Source: Lates calcarifer
Taxonomy: Eukaryota; Chordata; Actinopteri; Centropomidae
Direction: 5' to 3'
Length of the DNA: 64,000 nt
Assembly (NCBI RefSeq): GCF_001640805.2
Contig: NC_066845.1
Location: 19,284,307-19,348,306 of the forward strand
Numbering within the stretch: the first letter of the stretch is position 1; each line of letters opens with the position of its first letter. This document shows positions 54,509 to 64,000 of this stretch, one piece after another. The notes below the pieces were generated by a model. It was not told the DNA's origin, ran no database searches, and saw only the letters and a program-made list of their open reading frames with translations. Position numbers and translations under genes: made by a program.

Positions 54509-56596
54509 AATGCAATGAGGCTTAGTAATGCACATGGATCTGATCTACATTTCTCCTGTGCCTTTGGAGTGAGCATCTTAAAAAAATCCTGTCTTGCCTG
54601 TTAGAGACCTGAGGGATGGGATTGAGAGTGAATGTGATCAGGGATGCACAAATAGATATGTTACAGTGATGCAACAAATCAAGTAAGAAAGTAATTGAGT
54701 CAGTTAGTCAGATGTGGCACAGGAGGGAGGGTGTGGTGTGTTTGGGACCTTATCTGCTCCCTGCAGCACTGTCTGTGTGTGTGTGAGAGAGAGAGAGTGT
54801 GTGAGTTGAGTATGCTTCATTTGGGGAGTGGCCAGCTCTTTTCTGAAGATCCTTACCGTAACTCTTTACTCTTTCTCCAATTACCGAGTCGTATCACCAG
54901 CTAACTTCCTGTTAGTGGTTCTAACACTGCTGTCTGCATGTGAGCTTTTACTGCTAGTGCTCTGCATTCTCTATAGCTCTGCATTTCCACTGGACTGTGC
55001 CCTGAGAAATCCAGCATCCTTAATGTGAGGGTAGGTTTCTCATCTTAATGCTTCCTTTTGAAAATGCAAGGGCATCAAGGCTTAATGTTGCAGTACAGTA
55101 TACAGTTTGTTTTTGTACTTGCCAACAGTTAATGGAAGATACAGAAGGACTGGCTTGGGGTTGAACTGTACATAAGTGAATATATTGATTGAACTGACAA
55201 TTGTTATATAGTGTTTGATCATCTCTGTTGGATCTCTTGAGAGTTTTTATCTCTGCCTGTGCTGATGTGCAACCCTGGATCTTTAGACAGGGACTTAAAC
55301 TCATAGGCTCAAAAAGATTAGGAAATATGCTTCTCCCTGCACTTCTCTCATTTGCATATTTACTTACAGTTCTTAGGATTAACCTTGATGATAAAGTCGT
55401 ATCATCTGGAAAGGATTATGGCTACTGCTTAAAGAGCGTATGGCTAGTATAATTGGAACTTTTTTTTTCTTAAATCTTGATTTCTTAGATTTGCTTTTTG
55501 GGGCTAAACCCATTATTTTCTGCCTTTTAATCTTTAGATAATAATTTGCCTGTTTCCATTGTACTGTACAGTTACCTAGTTTGGGTTAATTTCATACTGG
55601 TAATGAACAGGAGGTGATGAATTGAAACTGTTGTGTCCCAGCATCATCAGTAAGTTTGTTTATCATCCTGTGGGCACCTTGGACTCCCGTCTGAATCTCC
55701 TGAAGGGTCGGTCACAATTGCTGCGAATTGTTCCATTAGTTTTAAAAAAATGATGCATGCGATTTTATAATGTGTTTCTCACTTGATGATGTGTCATGAT
55801 TTGCCTTCAAGCCAATTTCCAGAATGTTTTCAAGCTGAGTTTACTGTATTTTCAGACTCACAGGTTTTGAAATAGAATCTCATCTGAATCTTTTCAAACT
55901 ATTTTGGCATATGGATGACTTGGAAGTTTAAGAATCCAGCCAGCTGTCCCTTGTTTCTCACAAAATGCCAGAATAGTCAAAGTCAGTGTTGGAAAATCTG
56001 GATGCCCAGTGGTCTCTGCTGGTCTGCTAAAAAATCCTGATCAATATTTTTTTTTTTTTTAGCTAACAGAATCAGCCAGTCATTTAAGAATAATTTAGTT
56101 AATTAGTAAGACTGCTGGAAGTTACTGATCCTGACCAAGAAATAGTCTGGTACATTTTACTCTTCAGTTTGTGTATTCTGTTTTTTTTTTTTGTTTGTTT
56201 GTTTGTTTGTTTTTTGAATGAGGTAAGATGTTAGCTACAGAGCTCTCGAGCTGCTGGTAGTTGGGTTTTGTTACCTTTAAACATCGTCAGACCAGTGGTT
56301 TCTCTTTGATTCCAATCTTTCTGCTGAGCTAAGCTAACCATTTCCTGGCTCCCGCTTCATATTTAATGGACAGATATGAGAGTGGTATTGATCTTCTCAT
56401 CTAACTCTTGGAAAGAAAGTGAAAATGGGTGTTTTATAATATGTCAGCTATAGTTCATCTTATTGTTTGTCATGGAAGTGTGTAAGCACTGCTCTATTTA
56501 AGTGCTGTTTAAGCAGCATTTATAATGTTACTGAGTTCTGTACAGCTGTCCCCACCCACACCTGGTTGTAAGACACCCACTGCAAAACAGTAGAAG
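54509..56596. other. add2 intron 1, right part
   Basis: A GT/GA microsatellite at 54774-54803 and T-rich runs near 56050 and 56182-56215. No gene or bounded element recognised. Confidence 0.4.
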
Positions 56597-56743
56597 ATGA
56601 GCAAGTCCCCCACCCCCAAGGGCACCCCGGTGCAGCGCAGCCCCAGTGATGGCGTCCCTGAGGGCCTCCAGTCTCCTCAGCATTCCACACCTGGTTCTGG
56701 ACCCCAACATAAGAAACGCATCTCCAGCCTCCTTCAGAGTCCG
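56597..56743 (+). CDS. add2: add2 coding exon 1, start codon
   Basis: 49 codons, [19 protein letters not shown]... to [14 protein letters not shown] has A at -3; donor CCG|GTGAGA. The exon probably begins at an acceptor near 56545 or 56590. It lacks the EYMRLRNRAADLR segment that mammalian ADD2 carries before the shared LQSPSFREEL join. Confidence 0.9.
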
Positions 56744-59700
56744 GTGAGATTGCTGTCTGGCCATGTTTGCATGATTTATTGTCTTTGCCTTTTTCCTCTT
56801 TCTTTCTCTGTCTCCCGCTCCTCTCCTCTAAATGTGATTATCTTCCACATTAGAGTAAAGTCTTCTCAAATGCCACTTGACAGCCTGGGCTGCAGACAGT
56901 CCTGGACTGCACTCTGAGTGCATAACTATTTGTGTTCCTGCATATGGGAGGGCAACAGTGAAGCTACATGACTCTGATGAAGTTGTGTGTGAAGTGGTGA
57001 GGGTGACCATGAAGTGAAAGGCCTGATGGAGAGAGGCTGACTCATGAAATATGTTTATTCACACACACCTCTGTGGTGTAGGAGTATTTGTGAATCAGTG
57101 CATGTGTTCAAGCTCCCATGGGATTTTCTAATTATCCTGATGCTATGAGGTTTTGTGCGTAGAAAACGAGACAGTCCATCTTATGAAGAAATGTTTAAAT
57201 CCTACATAGAAGGGCTGTGATTGAGTATTCTTATAAAACTGTAGCTGTTTGTATTTTGTGCTCTATGTATACATGTATGCATGCTATTACATTAATATCT
57301 GTGTTTATGTGTGTGTGGGTGTAGTCATTCAGGGAGGAGTTGGATGTGCTCATTCAGGAACAGATGAAGAAGGGTGGCAGCTCATCCAACCTCTGGGCAC
57401 TGAGACAGCTCGCTGATTTCATGGCCTCACATGGTTCTCCAGCTGCTCTGCCAGTCTCCCCTTCCAGTATGTGCATAAAATCTTTGATTAACCCCTTTAA
57501 AGAGTGCTTCATTGATTTATCATTATGCTTAAGTAACATTGTCAGACTGATGATGCACAGTTAAAAAAAACAACAACAAAAAAAAGACGAATGTTTATGC
57601 AGCACAACTAGAGATATTTTTTGGATATGTTTATGTCTAACCTCGTCAAACCCTGGTGCCTACATTACAGAGCTGCTGTTGAATACTAGCGGATATTAAT
57701 ACCATTAATCAATAATATTTTATTTTTAATCCAAGTGTTCTGCTTTTCGCCTCAGTTTCCCATCATTAACACTGGATTATCCATTATTAGACCATCAGCT
57801 GTTCCCGTGGGTAGTGTAATCATTTCATGATTAGACTGGGTGTTGTGTCCACTGATCATAAATTAGTATGAATAATCTTCCATTCTGCTTCCATTCTCAG
57901 TCATTTCATTTGCTTGGTGGCTTGGAGGTGTTTCCTGCGTGATTGACACAGGTGTATCTAATAAGATTAATTAATGGATGCATTTCATTCATATAGCAGG
58001 ACCTGGTATTGCTCACCAAACGCTAAGAACACTTTTTAGGAGAAATGGCGAATCCTTCAGGGCAGGCAGTGCCTGATAGTGTTATATTGCAACAGTTCTC
58101 ATTAAGCAATAAGAATCTCTGAAATGAAAAGTTCTCTGCAGATCTCTGTAGGAATCCTATGTATAATGTTCAGCAGCTGTGATTGTAAGTTGCCCTGCCT
58201 TACTAGGCAGAGCACTGATGAATTATTACATGGGTAGAATATCATGTTATCCATGTCATGGATACTCATGAATATTTACTTGTTCTAAACAACACAACAC
58301 TGTTAGTGCCATTTTCCTCATGTTGAAATGTATGAATCAACTGTTCTCCTACTTACCTCTGTTGTCTGCAGACCATCATCCTCACTCACTCACTCTCTGT
58401 CTCTGTCTGGTTTTCTCTCTTTCTCCCACCACACAGACATGATGATGGTGACACCCATCAACGACCTGCATGGGTGGGAGCCTGGCAGCATGGTGAAGGG
58501 GGAGAGGCTGATGCGCTGCAAGCTGGCCAGCACCCATCGCCTGTTCGACCTCTATGGCTGGGCCCAGATCAGCCGCACCTGTCTCACTGTTAGTTTACTG
58601 TCTTTTCAGATTATGTTCCAAACATTGTCTTATTTTTTCTTTAAGACATATTTACTGAACAGATTTGTATATTGTATGATCAGAGTGATTAATGCAAAGT
58701 AATATGAAGGAGACAGGACATACGGTATGAAGTCAGAGCAGTAGATACAGAAGAAAAGTGCTGCGCTAACAAGCTTAGGAAGAAGCCTGTTATCTGTGAT
58801 CAGATGATAGAAATCTGTGTTTCTGTGGTGTTTTCATCTTTTCATCTTTCTGTGCAAATGGAAAGACACCAGGAGAGTTTTCACAGTGTTTTGCATTATT
58901 GCCATTGTCTGTCTTTGCTGATGTCCTTTTTCTTCCCTGACAGCTACGTGTCAGTAAAGAACAGGAACACTTCCTGGTGCTTCCAGACGGCCTGGCCTAC
59001 AGCGAGGTGACTGGATCCAGTCTGGTGAGTAAGACTGATCACAGTCAGGATAAAGACTGTACGCATGTGATTTGGCCCTTTTGGCTGTTTACGTGAATTC
59101 AACCTGCAAATGTTAATGATATGATGAAAATATTTGCAAGATTTATATATTATTAATCAGAAATACTATGATTGTCAACCTGTATTATGTATTCTTGCAT
59201 TATTGTTATTATTATTTTCAAAGAAATTATTATTCATTGGAGTCATTTCAGAGACTAGTGAGCAGTGCCTGTCACAGTTTCAGTGCTCCATTGTCTACAC
59301 ACTCTTTGAGTGAATTTTCCTCCCTAACAGCAGTGATTATCATATAATTTCACAACATTAAAATTCTATGATGATATCATTGCAACCTCTCTCTGTTAGC
59401 AGTTTCATCCATAGCTCATCTATCAGCCTAAACCCACATCAGAGAAAAAAAAAACAGGGTGTGGATGAAATTCTGCTGCATCATGCATGACAATAATATT
59501 TATTTTGAAGCAACTTGCAAGAAGTTCAATGCCCAGCATTCAATTGGCTAAAACCTGGTTCTGTGCACATCTGTTTTAAAATTGCATTTATGGAGAACAT
59601 CACTGGTGTAGGCATGACATAGAAATGATAATGCTTTTGTTTCCCCAAACATCAAAGAGGATCAAGAGGATCCTGTTGCTTCAAACTGTGGATATCTTAT

Positions 59701-62700
59701 TTAAAAGTGATACTGCCAAATCTGACTTTTCTGAGAAACACATACTGATGGTGCTGTGTGGTTTCACAGGTAAAGGTGAACATCCTGGGTGAGGTGGTGG
59801 AAAAGGGCAGCACCAACCTGGGTGTGGACACAGAGAAGTTCAGCCTGCACTCTGCCATCTACTCGGCCCGGCCAGATGTTCGCTGCCTGCTTCACCTCCA
59901 CACACCGGCCACGGCAGCGGTGAGTCATCCTGGGCTGATGCCAGGGGAGGTTGGCATTAGCTCACAGCTCTGTCCTGTCTCGTTTGGAGGAGACAGCATT
60001 ACACCTCCGCTGGTCACATCCAGATTCACAAGGGAAGCCATGGCTGAGTGGCTGTCATTCATAGCCTAGACCTAGAATATCATTGCCCAGCATGGATTTT
60101 CTTGTAGAGAACATTGTGTCTTCAACATTGAGAATATGAGCCTGTTTCATGAACTGCTGCCACAGCTGAAAGCTAATTATCTGCAGGTATCAGCTATGAA
60201 GTGTGGCCTCCTACCACTGTCCCATGAAGCTCTGCTGGTTGGTGACGTGGCCTACTATGACTACAATGGAGTCATGGAGGAGGAGGAGGACAGAGTGGAA
60301 CTGCAGAAGAGTCTGGGACCCACCTGTAAGGTGAGCAGATCATGGGAAACAAAACCATAAATGTGATACCTGCATATCATCACCCGATTCAGCAGGTACT
60401 GCTCCTGTGCCTCCCACATGGATAGTTTGAGCTGTAAAAATGAACAGAGACGACATAAAGTGATGTTGCCTTACACTGGATTAATTATTAAAGCCAGTGC
60501 TGCTGCTCCCAGTTTAAACTCATGAGTTGCTTTTATTCCAGTGTTAATGATGGTTTTATGTGTATCCCAGGTTCTGGTGCTGAGAAATCACGGCATCGTG
60601 GCTCTTGGGGAGTCTGTGGAGGAGGCCTTCTACACCATCTATCACATCCAGGCTGCCTGCCAGATCCAGGTTGTACACAGGCACACAGAGACACACACAC
60701 ACCCTCTACTGACTAACAGCTGACATACTGGATTCAAACTGCTGCCACTGCATGTGTGTAGGTGTATGTGAGTGGGAGAGTGACCTGGCATGTGCACTTA
60801 ATATAGATACACCAGTGTTCTACCTGGGCAGTTGCCCTTCTTGTGGTACCCTCTCACTGTAATTCAGCCGGCAGCTCTGCACTGCAGTATAATAGACGAC
60901 AGGGGAGTCGCGTGCCAGAGAGACACTGCAGTAATCTGACAGGACCAAACGTGGCCTGTAGGGAAGCAGAAATGCGACTGTACGCTGTGACTGTACATCT
61001 ATCCTTCAGAACTATAGAGGTTGATGTGTTAAATTTTCCCAACCCACAGTAAATGTGGTTAGGAAGCTCTTGAGAAAGGGACCATGATGGCATGAATGTA
61101 AGCATGTGGGTGCATATGTGTATGTGAAGTAAAACCTTGCTGAAAAACTCAATAACATTCTTGAATAAAAATAGCTTTACAGATGCTGCAACTTGTTCTA
61201 AATCTTTTTTTTTTTTTTTTTTAGGTGTCAGCTTTGTGTTGTGCTGGTGGTGAACAGAACTTGATTTTGCTGGATCGTACCACCCATAAACCCAACCCGG
61301 CCGGCACCGTGGGCTGGGCTGGCTCCACTTTTGGGCCCCTTCACAAGAGTCGTGTCGGGGAGCATGAGTTTGAAGCTCTCATGAGGACTCTGGATAACCT
61401 GGTAGGAAACAGTAAACACTGATGAGACACATGTTTGCAGTGATGATCGAAGATAGAGGACAAGGAGTTTTATTAATATTTGTTGGAATTAAAAAGATGG
61501 AACGCTAAAAGGCATTACTTACATTGATGTGTGGGGGTCTGCTGAGAGTCTTTCAGCTGCAGGTCTTCATCTAATCAGATCACCATTTTTTATTGAATAC
61601 TTGCTGTTAGGTGCTATCACCACATTCATGTCATATGGAAGTAACTGTACAAACTGTAAATAACATTCATGTCAACTTCCAAGTGCTTTAGCTATGACTG
61701 GGAAAGTTTTTCAGACAGCTAAGATATATCCAGCTTGGGGTTTAAATGGAGCTATTTAGAAGTTTTGCCACATAGCCAATGTTAGTATTAACAGCTGTTT
61801 ATTTATCACTCTTGAGGATGCATTGCCAGTTCAGCATTATTTCTTTACACGCCAAGAGAGAACTGTCTCCAGTGGTGAAAAGCAACTTCTCCTACTGAAG
61901 TTAGCATGCTAACTAGCTAGCCCCAGCCTGCTCCAGGCAAAAAAACATGTTTGGTGAGAGAGAAAACTCTGCCCCTTTTAATATTATGAAAGTTCCTGAA
62001 AGGACCAACAACACACAACCAACTTTGTTATCCTACAACCACCTTGAGTTGTCTGATCATGTAAATGCTTGAAAGTAATAAACATCTCTACCATCTGTCC
62101 TACTGTATAAATTGTGAACGCAGCATAAGCAGTGTGAGAAATGCTGCTCCATTTCCTGCAGCTGTTTCACAATAAAAGCATAAAGGCCTTCCTGTGGTTT
62201 GCAGATGGAAAGCTTTTGATGGGAAGCAGCAGCATCATGAAACGTTCAGATTGTATCAGCAGTAACTCAACAGCAAATGCTTCTTTGATACAGTTGTTCT
62301 GTGACATCAAAGTGCAAACCACAGAAACTTTCTCTCCAGTAGCAGATATTAAGTGCAATGACACAGCTTGTTTGAGGAATAATACCATCAAATGCCTTAG
62401 TTCCCTGGTGAGATGTAACTGTGGATATGAATATCAGCACAGCATGACTGATGGACAAAGGTCCACAAAGGTTCACCTGCACAGTGTGGGTGAAATATGA
62501 ACCTTTGTCCATCAGAGGGTGAGGTGATGTAGTCTACTGCATCTCTACACCCTCCAACTCCTTGTGTCTGTTGTGTTTAAGGGCTACCGTACCGGCTACA
62601 CGTACCGTTTCCCTGTGCTTCTGGAGCGATCGCGGATGCGGAGGGAGGTGGAGGTGCCCGCAACCGTCACAGCCTTCTACCAGTTTGACGATGACGGAGT

Positions 62701-63892
62701 CCACCCGGCTCTGAGGCAGCACCCTTTTGCCCAGCGCCAGCAGCAGGAGAGGACCCGATGGCTCAACACCCCCAACACTTACCAAAAAGTCAGCCAAGAG
62801 CAAGCCAGCCCTGGGCACCAGCGCACCACTGTGAGGACTCATCTCTTGTGATTATTGAACAGATCACACTACAAGATTTCAAGAACTGTCCAGAATAATG
62901 TTGCAGACCACACATATTAGAAATAACTGTGATAATCTCAAGTGTGGTCCAAAAACTGATTGCTCATTGCAACATCCACAACATTCTGCAGACTATGGTG
63001 GATTGTGGCCATCGTGACCTCAAAGTTTGGTAATGTTTGCCATTCAGATAGTGAGAGATGTGTAGCCTGTCTGTGGATGTAGAAAAAAAATTAAGAAGCT
63101 AGAGAGCAGAGGGATCAGAAGCAGGAGTGAGATTAACATTAGCTGTGAGGAGGGAAGGAGGACAGGGCTTGAAGCTTGCTGAGATGTGGAGCTACATGTT
63201 AAGATGATGACTGATGCTTGGAAGAGACAAACACGGTAACAGGGTAATTAACTTACTAATATAACTGGTGATATTTGATGTGCATTCTACCAGGGGTATT
63301 TCTGTATCTAAAATCCACCTCTGGTTCATGCGGAGGTTGATGTAGACTGTGGAGCATTTGCTTTTATTTGCGTACCTTAGAGAAAACAGCTGCTGTGATG
63401 AGTCCTTCAGAGAGAAAAGCGATATGAGACTGGTTGCCTTACATCAGTGGGAGGAGCTTGACTATCCATCTCTCCTCCTCTGTCCCTCCCACCCTCCTCT
63501 CTCTCTCCTCTGCATTGCAGGGGAAAGCCCATTGCTTAAAGATGACTACTGCAGTGCAGAGTCTGCCCTCTGGTGGCAAAATCTCCTTCATAAAAACATA
63601 CTTTTTAAAAAAAAATTAAGAAAGAATATTTACACTACAGTATGCCTTTTTCCTGTAAGCCCATGTCTGAAGCAATGAGATCATCTAAATTTTTGACTGA
63701 GTCATAGACTTCTGCAAAATCTTTTTTTAATGCATTGTGAGATATTGTTTTTGATGTTGGTTTTCTCTTCTGTAGTGGCTGAAGACAGAAGAGGTGACAC
63801 AAGCTGGTAGCACATCCATCAAGATAGAGAATCCAAACCAGTTTGTGCCTCTTTTCACCAACCCTCAAGAGGTGATTGAAACACGAAACAAG
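56597..63892 (+). CDS. add2: Beta-adducin, first ten coding exons (3' end beyond window)
   Basis: Encodes the head and part of the neck of an adducin, which caps actin fast-growing ends and recruits spectrin to actin at the membrane skeleton. Coding exons: 56597-56743, 57325-57466, 58437-58588, 58944-59024, 59770-59919, 60187-60330, 60571-60669, 61225-61401, 62582-62830, 63776-63892; they join in frame to 486 codons. The SFREEL...LIQEQMKKG motif opens the core. The class II aldolase-like domain runs over residues ~105-310 ([49 protein letters not shown]). [21 protein letters not shown] (ending FEA) and [13 protein letters not shown] mark the beta paralogue rather than ADD1/ADD3. The N-terminus is short and Ser/Pro-rich. 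The C-terminal tail with the MARCKS-like calmodulin site lies outside the window. Confidence 0.94.
57325..57466 (+). CDS. add2: add2 coding exon 2
   Basis: 142 nt, [18 protein letters not shown], then [16 protein letters not shown]. It ends one base into a codon at A|GTATGT. Confidence 0.95.
58437..58588 (+). CDS. add2: add2 coding exon 3
   Basis: 152 nt. It encodes [40 protein letters not shown] and [10 protein letters not shown]. Acceptor CACACAG, donor ACT|GTTAGT. Confidence 0.95.
58944..59024 (+). CDS. add2: add2 coding exon 4
   Basis: 81 nt, phase 0: [27 protein letters not shown]. Donor CTG|GTGAGT. Confidence 0.95.
59770..59919 (+). CDS. add2: add2 coding exon 5
   Basis: 150 nt, phase 0: [44 protein letters not shown]. 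It carries the HLH of the class II aldolase fold. Donor GCG|GTGAGT. Confidence 0.97.
60187..60330 (+). CDS. add2: add2 coding exon 6
   Basis: 144 nt, phase 0: [45 protein letters not shown]. An acidic EEEED run is visible. Donor AAG|GTGAGC. Confidence 0.97.
60571..60669 (+). CDS. add2: add2 coding exon 7
   Basis: 99 nt, phase 0: [37 protein letters not shown] is the typical aldolase-fold loop. Donor CAG|GTTGTA is weak. Confidence 0.96.
61225..61401 (+). CDS. add2: add2 coding exon 8
   Basis: 177 nt, phase 0: [17 protein letters not shown], then the beta-specific [19 protein letters not shown] and MRTLDNL. The acceptor follows an uninterrupted run of about 18 T. Donor CTG|GTAGGA. Confidence 0.96.
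61402..62581. other. add2 intron between coding exons 8 and 9
   Basis: No element bounded. A 119-codon frame at 62141-62500 has no recognised motif. A 15-bp perfect inverted repeat lies at 62448-62515 just before the acceptor. Confidence 0.4.
62582..62830 (+). CDS. add2: add2 coding exon 9
   Basis: 249 nt, phase 0: [57 protein letters not shown]. This is the head-neck transition. Donor ACT|GTGAGG. Confidence 0.95.
63776..63892 (+). CDS. add2: add2 coding exon 10
   Basis: 117 nt, phase 0: [39 protein letters not shown]. Matches the adducin neck. Donor AAG|GTAACT; no further exon fits before the window ends. Confidence 0.95.
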
Positions 63893-64000
63893 GTAACTTT
63901 TCCTTGCTTTTGACATTTATTGTCTCACACACACAGAGCTGGAGAACACTCCCTTTGGTTTCTGCATTCCGGCATATGAATCCAAAAATGTTTACAATGA

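Noticed and set aside
62141..62500. 119-codon plus-strand frame in an add2 intron
   Set aside because: No family features, and both strands are open over the same stretch; probably chance.

Overview
The window looks like nuclear DNA of a percomorph-type teleost fish. It is AT-rich, has GT-AG introns, and carries typical fish interspersed elements: Tc1-like transposons, small hAT elements, a Penelope-like fragment, non-LTR reverse transcriptase remnants, and a tRNA-headed SINE. No sequence search was possible. Identities rest on reading conserved proteins directly and on exon lengths and phases.

Three protein-coding genes can be assembled. (1) hk2, hexokinase 2, lies on the minus strand (stop at 10471, start codon at 35156). 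All 18 coding exons are found, and most match the classical vertebrate hexokinase exon series (163-149-120-96-100-184-156-234-305, then 149-120-96-100-184-156-237). The product is about 916 aa with two complete hexokinase halves. (2) figla, the germline bHLH factor, lies on the plus strand at about 43388-47979, with four well-supported exons and one tentative last exon. (3) add2, beta-adducin, lies on the plus strand; its first ten coding exons (56597-63892, 486 codons) are present and the gene runs off the right edge.

Layout: 1-10470 is repeat-rich sequence beyond the hk2 3' end. 10471-35156 is hk2, whose introns hold at least five DNA-transposon insertions. 35157-43387 is the head-to-head hk2/figla spacer, with a CRE+CCAAT hk2 promoter, two LINE remnants, a ~281-bp tandem repeat and two Tc1-like elements. 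43388-50740 covers figla and its 3' side. 50740-64000 covers the GC-richer add2 promoter, a long first intron and the head-domain exons. The figla-add2 pairing is also known in mammals, and human HK2 lies on the same arm of chromosome 2, which supports the orthology calls.

The three genes do not form a pathway. hk2 phosphorylates glucose at the mitochondrion, figla activates oocyte genes, and add2 caps and bundles the spectrin-actin membrane skeleton. I found no convincing new biological system. The points most worth following are nested transposons with intact target-site duplications, an unusual hk2 exon 8/9 boundary, substitutions in the hk2 phosphate-binding loops, a conserved-looking CRE/CCAAT promoter, a perfect DR1 nuclear-receptor site inside an intronic repeat, and a 34-bp copy of flanking DNA inside a Tc1 relic.
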